A stretch of DNA of 64,000 nt from Aldersonia kunmingensis. GTDB taxonomy: Bacteria > Actinomycetota > Actinomycetes > Mycobacteriales > Mycobacteriaceae. The notes beneath the pieces are model-generated. The model made no database searches. It saw nothing but the letters and a program-made list of their open reading frames with translations, and was not told the origin of the DNA. Where the stretch lies: the NCBI RefSeq assembly GCF_001646865.1, contig NZ_LRRB01000001.1:1-64000 (forward strand), written 5' to 3'. Positions 37,366 to 44,839 of the stretch are shown here, piece after piece. Numbering within the stretch: the stretch's first letter is position 1; each line of letters begins with the position of its first letter. The position numbers and the translations under genes are program-made.

Positions 37366-37452
37366 GTTGGGCCTTCCCGTTCCGACCTGCCGAAGCAGGG
37401 ATATGACACGAGTCACACTGGCCGACCGAGGGGTGGTCCCAGAACGGGGTTA

Positions 37453-37476
37453 CTACGTGGTCCGCTACGTGGTCTG
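37453..37476. promoter_or_regulatory. Candidate operator, tandem CTACGTGGTC repeat
   Basis: CTACGTGGTCCG and CTACGTGGTCTG lie head to tail (11 of 12 bases identical), 88 bases upstream of the monooxygenase ATG. A related unit occurs at 32412-32429, upstream of the flavin reductase operon, pointing to common regulation. Confidence 0.6.
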
Positions 37477-37556
37477 GCGTCGCCGCGGGTCGGGGGCAGG
37501 TTTCGGTCCGGATGAGTTCACGGTGGCGAGTGATGCCGCGCGCGCGGACATACCGG

Positions 37557-38135
37557 TCAGACGCTGATGCCGTTGGTGAGTAGGGCGGCTAGTTCGCGGT
37601 ATGCCTCTGCGTCATCGAGGCCGGTGTAAGCGCGGACGCCGCCCTGCTGGATGCGCACCATCATCGTCGCGGCCACGTCGGCGGCAAATGCCGCGTGCAC
37701 GCCGCGAAAGACGCCCGCGGCGACACCGTCGGTGATCAATTCCTGCACGCGGCCTGCGGCGATGTGGGTGTTGCGTTCGTATACGTCGCGCGCTGGCGCG
37801 AATGCGTGCAGGTCGGCCATGAAGCGCTCGGACGCCACCGACAGCACCCGGCCGACGGCGGTGAGGTAGGCATCGATCCGTTCGCGGGGTCCGGTGACCT
37901 CGGCGATCTCGGCCTCGACCGCGTTCGTGGCGCGCTTGAAGAAGTGCACGGTCGCGGCCGTGACCAGTTGTTCCTTGCTGCCTGCGAGGGTGTAGAGCGT
38001 GGACTTGGAGCATTTGAGGCGAGCCGCGATCGCGTCGAGCGTCAGGTTCGCGAAACCCTCGGAAAGGAACAGTTCGACGAGGGCATCGAATAGTTCGGTA
38101 CGTCGGGCGGTCGCGAACGACGAGCTGGCCTCCAT
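37557..38135 (-). CDS. TetR family transcriptional regulator
   Basis: This 192-residue protein has the N-terminal TetR DNA-binding domain: ELFDALVELFLSEGFANLTL, then AIAARLKCSKSTLYTLAGSK with the recognition helix. Its C-terminus (QELITDGVAAGVFRGVHAAF) is of the common lipid-responsive type. It diverges from the acyl-CoA dehydrogenase gene, and four CAGTACTG palindromes fill the gap. The simplest reading is a repressor of both genes responding to an acyl-CoA or related ligand. Confidence 0.9.
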   Translation of the reverse strand: MEASSSFATARRTELFDALVELFLSEGFANLTLDAIAARLKCSKSTLYTLAGSKEQLVTAATVHFFKRATNAVEAEIAEVTGPRERIDAYLTAVGRVLSVASERFMADLHAFAPARDVYERNTHIAAGRVQELITDGVAAGVFRGVHAAFAADVAATMMVRIQQGGVRAYTGLDDAEAYRELAALLTNGISV

Positions 38136-38143
38136 ACGAGTGA

Positions 38144-38208
38144 CAGTACTGCCGGACTGCTTGCAGTACTGGCACCTCGACAGTACTGTCGCTTGCAGTT
38201 CAGTACTG
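38144..38208. promoter_or_regulatory. Four-copy CAGTACTG operator array
   Basis: The 8-bp palindrome CAGTACTG occurs at 38144, 38164, 38181 and 38201. Start-to-start spacings are 20, 17 and 20 bp, giving two pairs of two half-turn-spaced sites. It fills most of the 102-base gap between a divergent tetR and an acyl-CoA dehydrogenase gene. This is strong evidence for a TetR operator. Confidence 0.8.
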
Positions 38209-38237
38209 CCTTACGCGTCATCTGCGAGGAGAGCCCT

Positions 38238-39377
38238 GTGGCCGTCGACCGACTCTTGCCCACCGACGAGGCGCGAGATCTCATCCAACTCACGCGCGAC
38301 GTCGCCGATAAGGTGCTGGCGCCGATCGTCGATCACCACGAGAAGGCCGAGACGTATCCCGACGGCGTGTTCGCCACGCTGGGGGAGGCGGGGTTGCTGA
38401 GCCTGCCGTACCCGGAGGAGTGGGGCGGCGGCGGTCAGCCGTACGAGGTCTACCTGCAGGTGCTCGAGGAGATCGCTGCCCGTTGGGCCGCGGTCGCCGT
38501 GGCGGTCAGCGTGCACAGCCTCGCCTGCCACCCGCTCATGGCGTTCGGCACCGAGGAGCAGAAGCAGAAGTGGCTACCGGACATGCTGGGCGGTTACACG
38601 ATCGGCGCCTACAGTCTTTCCGAGCCGCAGGCCGGATCGGACGCCGCGGCACTCGCGTGCAAGGCCATCGCGACGGATGATGGCTACCGCATCACCGGCT
38701 CAAAGGCATGGATCACCCACGGCGGCGTGGCGGACTTCTACAACCTCTTCGCCCGCACCGGTGAAGGTTCCAAGGGCATTTCGTGCTTCCTGGTCCCCAA
38801 GGACACCGAGGGCTTGAGCTTTGGCAAACCCGAGGAGAAGATGGGCCTGCACGCCGTGCCGACCACCTCCGCCCACTACGACGACGCGTTCGTCCCGACG
38901 GAACGTCGCCTCGGCGGCGAGGGGCAGGGCCTGCAGATCGCGTTCAGCGCCTTGGATTCCGGCCGCCTCGGCATCGCCGCGGTCGCCGTCGGCATCGCCC
39001 AGGCCGCGCTCGACGAGGCCGTCGCGTACGCGCAGGAGCGCACCGCGTTCGGTCGCAAGATCATCGATCATCAGGGCCTCGGCTTCCTGCTTGCCGACAT
39101 GGCCGCAGCCGTCGACTCGGCACGCGCCACCTACCTCGACGCGGCCCGCCGCCGCGACGCGGGCCTGCCTTACTCCCGCAACGCCTCGGTGGCCAAGCTC
39201 GTAGCGACCGACGCCGCGATGAAGGTGACGACCGACGCCGTCCAAGTGTTCGGTGGTTACGGCTACACCCGCGATTTCCGCGTTGAGCGCTACATGCGCG
39301 AGGCGAAGATCACCCAAATCTTCGAGGGCACCAACCAAATTCAGCGCCTCGTCATCAGCCGCCACCTCGCCGGCTGA
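38238..39377 (+). CDS. Acyl-CoA dehydrogenase (FadE-like)
   Basis: This 379-residue flavoenzyme introduces a double bond alpha-beta to the CoA thioester. Family motifs are clear: YSLSEPQAGSDAAAL, KAWITHGGVADFYN, RTAFGRKIIDHQ, QVFGGYGYTRDFRVERYMRE and IFEGTNQIQRLVISR with the expected catalytic Glu. GTG 38238 is chosen because GAGGAG lies 7 bases before it and the length then matches the family (about 380). The 15 codons upstream fall within the operator array. Control by the divergent TetR is likely. Confidence 0.93.
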   Translation: MAVDRLLPTDEARDLIQLTRDVADKVLAPIVDHHEKAETYPDGVFATLGEAGLLSLPYPEEWGGGGQPYEVYLQVLEEIAARWAAVAVAVSVHSLACHPLMAFGTEEQKQKWLPDMLGGYTIGAYSLSEPQAGSDAAALACKAIATDDGYRITGSKAWITHGGVADFYNLFARTGEGSKGISCFLVPKDTEGLSFGKPEEKMGLHAVPTTSAHYDDAFVPTERRLGGEGQGLQIAFSALDSGRLGIAAVAVGIAQAALDEAVAYAQERTAFGRKIIDHQGLGFLLADMAAAVDSARATYLDAARRRDAGLPYSRNASVAKLVATDAAMKVTTDAVQVFGGYGYTRDFRVERYMREAKITQIFEGTNQIQRLVISRHLAG

Positions 39378-39440
39378 CAGGTTCGCCGAGTTTTCGTACT
39401 CGGGAGCAAGTTCTGCACCCGTCTGATGGTGCTCCCGGGT

Positions 39441-39500
39441 GCGAATTGTGTTCGTGGGGCCAAAACTTCGCCCATTCGAACACAATTTGCACCCGTTTGA
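39441..39500. repeat. 60-bp repeat with internal hairpin, copy 1
   Basis: It is 56 of 60 bases identical to 39590-39649. Within each copy AATTGTGTTCG and its exact complement CGAACACAATT pair across a 22-base loop (39444-39454 with 39477-39487). The 273-base gap 39378-39650 contains no gene and consists largely of these and related degenerate units ending in TTGCACCCGT. Confidence 0.8.
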
Positions 39501-39589
39501 TCGTCCTCATGAATGCAAAACTTCCCAACGGGGCCGAAATTTCGCACCCGCACGGAAGGTTTGCACCCGCGAAGACACCGCAAACGAGA

Positions 39590-39649
39590 GCGAATTGTGT
39601 TCGTGGGGACGAAACTTCGCCCATTCGAACACAATTTGCACTCGTTTGG
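39590..39649. repeat. 60-bp repeat with internal hairpin, copy 2
   Basis: This is the second copy of the element at 39441-39500, starting 149 bases downstream. Its hairpin arms lie at 39593-39603 and 39626-39636. It ends one base before the stop codon of the convergent kinase gene, so it may help end transcription there. Confidence 0.8.
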
Positions 39650-39650
39650 A

Positions 39651-42600
39651 TCAGTTGGCTAGACCCCACTCGGGCCGGGATTGTTGCACCAAAGCGCTGA
39701 CCGATGGGCCGGCGTCGAGGGGAGGCCTCATGAGGCCGGCGTGGGCGCACTGATCGAGAAGGGGACCAAGGGTTCGCTCGGCTTGTTCCGTATCTCCCAT
39801 GCGGGCAAGACATTCCACGACAAGTAAGCGAGCGTACAGCGCGGCTCGGGTTCGGATGGTCTCTGAAATCGAGTCGGCGAGCGACCGGGCCCGCTCGTAG
39901 GCGGCCTGATGCGCGGCGACGGTATTGGTTGCGAGAAGAGTCCGGATCTCGCCGTCTTCTACCAGCTCGAGTGTCAGTCTGGCGATACCGTCTAAGTCCG
40001 CGTCGAATCCTTCAGGTTGTCTGATAGCACCTCCGGCAGAGCCGATTCCGGTTCGGATTCGTTCGTTGTCGATGCGTGCCTGCAGGCGTTGGAGGCCGAA
40101 CTTCTGGGCCAGGCGCTGTCCCTCGTCGAGGCGATGCGCGGCGGCGTCGGGTTGGTCGAGCAGAACCTTGACGCGCGCCCCGGTCGCGTAGGTCGCGAGC
40201 ATGAAGTCAACGCCACCGCCCTCGGCGCCGAGGAGGAGGCTTTCATTGAGATATCGATCCGCTTCACTGATGTGGCCCTGTTCGTAGCGCACATCGCCGA
40301 TAAGTGCGCTGGCCAATCGCCCGCTGTAGGCATGTTCATCGCCAACGGAGATGGCCATATTCAAGGCATCCCGGAGGCATTCCTCGGCTGCGGCGATGTC
40401 GAGTTGTTCGCGGTAGGCGATTGCCTCCATGCACGCGCCGTAGATCGCGCCGAACCGTCCGGTGGTTCGGGCGTAATACGGTTGCGCCCATCGTTGCCAC
40501 CGTCGGGCATCGTCGAAGTCGAACCGGTGTATCGCGCGGAACGACGCCAGCACCGATGCCCCGCATATCACCAGCGGTCCGAGGCTGTCGGTGCGCGCGG
40601 TACACCGATCGATCGCTTCGTCGAGGCGGTCGACGCGGTCGTCGAAGAAGTCGATGCTCGACTGCACCATCGATACTTCGGCTCTCCGGTCGGCGATTTC
40701 TCCTTCTACGGTCAGGTCGTTGATCGCGTTGTCGGCGAGCGCGAGCGCATCTGCCGCGGCGCGTGGGTGGCGGAGAATCGAATGCGTCCATGCCAGGGCG
40801 ATCTGGAGACCTGGTCGGCGTGCAGCGAGTTGATCCGGAAGCTTGGCGGCCAGACCGAGGAGGTCGCTCAGTTGCGACTTTTCGAGCATGGTGATCGCGT
40901 GCTGTTCGACGTTGTCCACCGCGGCGGTCGCGTCGCCCGCCGACAGATGATGCCCGACGGCGGAGCGCAGGTCGCGGTGCTGCACAAACCATTGGGCCGC
41001 GATTCGGTGCAGTTCGATAATGCGATCGGGATCGTTGCGCTCCATGCGGCGGCACAGAAGTTCCGCGAATAGGTGGTGATAGCGGAACCATTCGCCGTCC
41101 TGGTCCATCCTGGTTAGGAACAGGTCGCGACTTTCGACCTCCTCGAGCAGCGCCTGGCTGCCGGAATGGCCGGTGAGAGCTCTGGCCAAGCTTCCGCAGA
41201 TTCGCTCGGTCACCGATGTCGCGGTGACGAAGTCGAGCAACTCGGGTTCGAGATTGTCGAGCACATTCTCACCCAGGTACTCGTCGATCGCGCGGGTTCG
41301 TCCGGCCATGCGTTGAATCAATGAGTGCGGATCGGGGTGGTCACGCAAGGTCAGCAAGGCCAGTTGTAATGCCGCGGCCCAACCGTCGGTGGATTCCTCG
41401 AGGGTGGCGACGTCGGCCTCACCCAGGTGGAACTCAGTGGTGTCAGCGAGGAGCTCCTGAGATTCTGCAAGATCGAATCGTAGTGCTGTGGAATCGATTT
41501 CGGTCATCTCACGCCGGAGCAACAGCTTGTTCAAGGGCAGCCCCAGCCTGTTTCGGCTGGTGACTATGAATCGCAAATGGTCGCAGCCGCGTACGAGCAG
41601 GTAGTCCAGGACAGCTCGGGTTGCCTGGTTGGTCACGCGATGCCAGTCGTCTATGACGACAACCAATTCCTGGTCGGCCAGATGTAGCCGGTTGATCAGC
41701 GTCACCAACACGTAGTGCTCGAGATCGTCGCCGTGCGTCTCTAGCTCGCGGGCCAATCCCTGTGCGATGGAGGGATATTCGAATCCGATGGCTTCCAGAA
41801 GATGTTCCAGGAACCACGCCGGCGTGTCGTCGTCATCATCGATCGTCAGCCAGACAGACGCGACGCCTTCGCGGCTGAGGGCTTCGGTCTGCTGGGCTGC
41901 AAGTGTGCTCTTGCCGAACCCGGCAGGCCCATGGATGAGTACTAGCCGCTGCCGATGGCTGCGCTCGAGTTGATCGAGTAATCGCGTCCGGGGGACGGTG
42001 GCGTTGACGTGGATCGGCGGTCGGTACTTGCCGGTGACAGTCGGAGGTAATGACACCTCCCGCGCGGTGGGGCGTCGAAGGTAGGCAGTGCCCGCGGTTC
42101 TCCGCTCATCGCCCTCACGCCCATCACCGGCGCCGTTTTGCGGTTGGGAGCGAAGCGGCATGTCCGCGACGGATAACCGCAGCCGGATTCCAGCGTCCCG
42201 CAACGCCGCACCGAAAGCGGCGGCGGAGTGTGGACGTTCCTCGGGCGAGCGTGCCATTGCCTGCTCGATCAGCGTGCTGAATTCATCGGGGACGCCCCGC
42301 CCGCGCAGATCCGGCAAGGCTTCGGTGCTGATGCGCAGGAGTTGCGCGACCACGGCTTCGCCTTGTCGCCGTGCGAACGCGGCCTCCCCGTTGAGCGCGG
42401 TGAACAGGGTCGCACCCAGCCCGTAAACATCCGAAGCGACGGAGGCGGGACGGCCTTCGACGAGTTCGGGCGCGATGTACGCCGGCGAGCCGACGATCAG
42501 CCCGTGTGCCTCGTGCAGGTCGCCGGAAACCCGGGCGATCCCGAAGTCGGTGAGTTGTGGTGCACCGTATTCGGTGATGAGGATGTTCGCGGGTTTTACA

Positions 42601-43055
42601 TCCCTGTGAAGCACGCCTGCCTGGTGCGCGGTCTCGAGTGCGCCGGACATCATGATGCCGAGATCGAGCACTTCGGACACGGGCAGGGCGCCGGTGCTCT
42701 GGATCCGCGCCTCGAGTGAGTCCTCGGGGTGGAACGGCATCACGATGTATGGGCGGCCGGTGAACGTCACCCCGGCCTGCAGCACATGCATGATGTTCGG
42801 ATGGCCGGACAGTCGTCCCATGGCCTGCTGCTCGCGAAGAAAGCGTGTTCGCTCGAGTTCGCCTGGGTCCTCGGTCAGCACCTTGATCGCGACCACGCGA
42901 TCGAGCATGGGCTGGCGGCAGCGATAGATCGTGCCGAAGCCGCCACTGCCGACAACTACCGGATCGTCGAAGCCCTCGGCGCCAAGCTCGGCGACGATTC
43001 CAGAAGCCAGGCCGTCTTGTGTCGGCTCCGGCTGAGCGGAAGAACCCTCGGACAT
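39651..43055 (-). CDS. pknK: PknK-like serine/threonine kinase-MalT-type ATPase regulator
   Basis: This 1134-residue protein has a eukaryotic-type kinase domain at about 30-290, with GSGGFGTIYRC, VAIKVL, the catalytic loop HRDVKPANIL and DFGIAR. A MalT/STAND ATPase follows, with P-loop GPAGFGKSTLAAQQ and VVVIDDWHR, then a long TPR-like helical region. No C-terminal LuxR helix-turn-helix is found. The domain order matches mycobacterial PknK, known to affect transcription through partner regulators. Start ATG 43055 has AAAGGTGG 4 bases upstream. It is divergent from the phosphohistidine cluster and probably its signal input. Confidence 0.9.
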   Translation of the reverse strand: MSEGSSAQPEPTQDGLASGIVAELGAEGFDDPVVVGSGGFGTIYRCRQPMLDRVVAIKVLTEDPGELERTRFLREQQAMGRLSGHPNIMHVLQAGVTFTGRPYIVMPFHPEDSLEARIQSTGALPVSEVLDLGIMMSGALETAHQAGVLHRDVKPANILITEYGAPQLTDFGIARVSGDLHEAHGLIVGSPAYIAPELVEGRPASVASDVYGLGATLFTALNGEAAFARRQGEAVVAQLLRISTEALPDLRGRGVPDEFSTLIEQAMARSPEERPHSAAAFGAALRDAGIRLRLSVADMPLRSQPQNGAGDGREGDERRTAGTAYLRRPTAREVSLPPTVTGKYRPPIHVNATVPRTRLLDQLERSHRQRLVLIHGPAGFGKSTLAAQQTEALSREGVASVWLTIDDDDDTPAWFLEHLLEAIGFEYPSIAQGLARELETHGDDLEHYVLVTLINRLHLADQELVVVIDDWHRVTNQATRAVLDYLLVRGCDHLRFIVTSRNRLGLPLNKLLLRREMTEIDSTALRFDLAESQELLADTTEFHLGEADVATLEESTDGWAAALQLALLTLRDHPDPHSLIQRMAGRTRAIDEYLGENVLDNLEPELLDFVTATSVTERICGSLARALTGHSGSQALLEEVESRDLFLTRMDQDGEWFRYHHLFAELLCRRMERNDPDRIIELHRIAAQWFVQHRDLRSAVGHHLSAGDATAAVDNVEQHAITMLEKSQLSDLLGLAAKLPDQLAARRPGLQIALAWTHSILRHPRAAADALALADNAINDLTVEGEIADRRAEVSMVQSSIDFFDDRVDRLDEAIDRCTARTDSLGPLVICGASVLASFRAIHRFDFDDARRWQRWAQPYYARTTGRFGAIYGACMEAIAYREQLDIAAAEECLRDALNMAISVGDEHAYSGRLASALIGDVRYEQGHISEADRYLNESLLLGAEGGGVDFMLATYATGARVKVLLDQPDAAAHRLDEGQRLAQKFGLQRLQARIDNERIRTGIGSAGGAIRQPEGFDADLDGIARLTLELVEDGEIRTLLATNTVAAHQAAYERARSLADSISETIRTRAALYARLLVVECLARMGDTEQAERTLGPLLDQCAHAGLMRPPLDAGPSVSALVQQSRPEWGLAN

Positions 43056-43154
43056 CAGGCCACCTTTGTCCTGGGAATTATCTCAGAGATGTGATGCCCC
43101 GCGGTGGGCCGTCGATAACGGTGCGCACGGATTAATTGTGACCCAGATCAACAC

Positions 43155-43197
43155 TGTCCCCCAAAGTGGACTAGGTCACGCCACCTCCGGTTCCTAG
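43155..43197. promoter_or_regulatory. Conserved cluster upstream element, copy A
   Basis: This 43-bp element matches 48505-48547 at 34 positions. Shared blocks are TGTCCCCCAA, GTGGACT, GGTCAC, CACC and CTAG in identical spacing. It includes a dyad GTCC-N8-GGAC (43156-43171). It lies 66 bases upstream of the first gene of the cluster and about 100 bases from the pknK start. The rest of the 208-base gap has no gene. Confidence 0.75.
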
Positions 43198-43263
43198 CGT
43201 TCAACCAGCGCGAACATGCGTGTTCGAACGAACCACGCCCGGCGCGGGCGGAACGGAGCAGTG

Positions 43264-43644
43264 ATGAGCGAAGACCTGATCGCGGTCGGAACCGGTGTCA
43301 ATCTCTTCTCGGCAGGTGAGGTGCGAGGGGTCGCCCGTTGGTTCAACGACACATCCGACGTGCTGTCGATCGACGATGACGATCTCGAGGAGACCATCGC
43401 GTTCGTCAGCAAAGGCGGAATGACGTTCCTTTCGCCGATCCTGCCCGACCTGCGCGCGATCGTCTGCACGGCCGGCAGCCGGGAATCGCACCTGGCAATC
43501 CTGTCTCGCGAATCCGACGTGCCGTGTGTGCTCGCCGCCGAGTTGACCGGATCGGTCTCCGACGGCGACACCGTCGTCCTTCACCTGTCCGACGCCGAGA
43601 CGGCGCGGGTTGCGGTCGCGGCCACGGGGGCGGTGTCGGCATGA
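43264..43644 (+). CDS. Stand-alone phosphohistidine swivel domain protein
   Basis: This 126-residue protein is made almost entirely of a PEP-utilising-enzyme mobile domain. GGMTFLSPILPDLRAIVC replaces the GGxTSHxA approach strand, and the segment RESHLAILSRESDVPCVLAA holds His76 at the position of the phosphorylated histidine. The family motif TSHAAIVARE has become ESHLAILSRE. The C-terminus SVSDGDTVVLHL resembles the usual DGxxVTVD closing strand. ATG 43264 has GGAG upstream. It overlaps the next gene by ATGA and should be a phosphoryl carrier between a kinase-type donor and an acceptor protein. Confidence 0.82.
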   Translation: MSEDLIAVGTGVNLFSAGEVRGVARWFNDTSDVLSIDDDDLEETIAFVSKGGMTFLSPILPDLRAIVCTAGSRESHLAILSRESDVPCVLAAELTGSVSDGDTVVLHLSDAETARVAVAATGAVSA

Positions 43645-44837
43645 CGGCCCAGCTCTCCGCGCCCGCAAATCTGACGGCGCTCTACACCGATCCGGACTAC
43701 GAACCCACCCTCGACGAGTGGAACTGGCTGGTGCATGTCGCCGGCGCAGCCTACAAATCCGAACTCTCCGCCCGCACGGTGTTCGAGTCGGAACTGTTCG
43801 GGATGAACACCTACATCCTGATGTCGATGATGGAGGATTACCTGCGCGTTCCCGAGCGCATTCGCACCATTCGGAAGCACGCGACGCCGACCGAGCTCGT
43901 GCGCAAGGCTCTGCCCATCGGCAACAAGCGCAGCTTCATCAACCTTGCGGCGACGCCGCTGCACTACCTCACCGGCCGCGAGCTGTTCGTCGATCTCGGT
44001 GAGAACGAGTTGTCCGAGGGCCTCGAGGATCAGCTCGAGGTGCTGAGGTTCTGGCGTGAGGCGACGATCGCGATGCGAACAGACAACGTGCTGTTCAACA
44101 TGGATGCCGAGCCCGCCAATAGTTCCCACGTCGCCGGAAGCGACCTGCTGAATGAGATTCGGGCGCACCTCGTCCCCGCCGACGACAGTGTCAAGGCTGG
44201 GATCCGGAAGTTCGGTGCACGGCTGACGGCGTACGCGTTCCTGGAGAACTGCGACGCGCGTACGGCGGTGTGCGACACCGGCCCTTACCAGCTCGAGGAC
44301 GGGACCTTCCTCGCCCTGCGCGAAACGTGCGCGGACGGTGACGGCGACTTCCCGTGGGTCGACGGCATCCGAGAGACCCTGCCCTACCACCACTTCGTCA
44401 TCGCCCACCGGCTGCCGGCCACCGTGAAGATGGACAACAACGTTTGGGGCACAGCCTGGTTCACCCCGAGCGACTATCAGGCCGACATCATCGAGACCCG
44501 CGTCTTCTGTACCGACGGTGGAGATCTGCGCCCGCTTGATTCCGACGAGGTCGCCGAGGCGACCAACGCAATTCGCAAAGCGCACCGCGCGCTGTACCAG
44601 CGCCTGGTCGAGACCGAACCCGAGCAGCGCAACCTGTACGCGACCCAGATGTACGCGTGGAAGCTCAAAGCATGGGCACGCCTCGCCGGCTGCTATGACG
44701 AAATCGATTGGGCCATCACACCGCGCATCGCGGAATCCTTCGAGAAATTCAGCGACCCCGATCTCGCGCTCCAACTGATCGGCGGCGTTTTCGTTCCCCA
44801 AGATCGCGACGGATGCTTCCGTCCGCTGGGAGGCTAG
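43641..44837 (+). CDS. Unrecognised family U protein, member 1
   Basis: This 398-residue protein matches no family I know. It is paralogous to the C-terminal part of the next protein and to the product of 49369-50943. Shared features are ESELFGMNTYILMSMMEDY, the LTGRELF block, NCDARTAVCDTGPY, DFPWVDGI and NNVWGTAW. The common core motif is C-(D/E)-x-R-x(6)-GPY. No signal peptide is visible. Overlap with the swivel gene and the fusion found in member 2 indicate a physical partnership. I infer it binds the substrate that receives, or the phosphate donated by, the swivel histidine. Confidence 0.75.
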   Translation: MTAQLSAPANLTALYTDPDYEPTLDEWNWLVHVAGAAYKSELSARTVFESELFGMNTYILMSMMEDYLRVPERIRTIRKHATPTELVRKALPIGNKRSFINLAATPLHYLTGRELFVDLGENELSEGLEDQLEVLRFWREATIAMRTDNVLFNMDAEPANSSHVAGSDLLNEIRAHLVPADDSVKAGIRKFGARLTAYAFLENCDARTAVCDTGPYQLEDGTFLALRETCADGDGDFPWVDGIRETLPYHHFVIAHRLPATVKMDNNVWGTAWFTPSDYQADIIETRVFCTDGGDLRPLDSDEVAEATNAIRKAHRALYQRLVETEPEQRNLYATQMYAWKLKAWARLAGCYDEIDWAITPRIAESFEKFSDPDLALQLIGGVFVPQDRDGCFRPLGG

Positions 44838-44839
44838 AC

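Noticed and set aside
38144-38208. CRISPR or tandem-repeat minisatellite
   Set aside because: Units are 8-bp palindromes with intervening unrelated sequence in a divergent promoter gap, which fits operators.
39441-39649. CRISPR array
   Set aside because: Only two 60-bp copies are present, each with an internal hairpin; there are no regular spacers and no cas genes.
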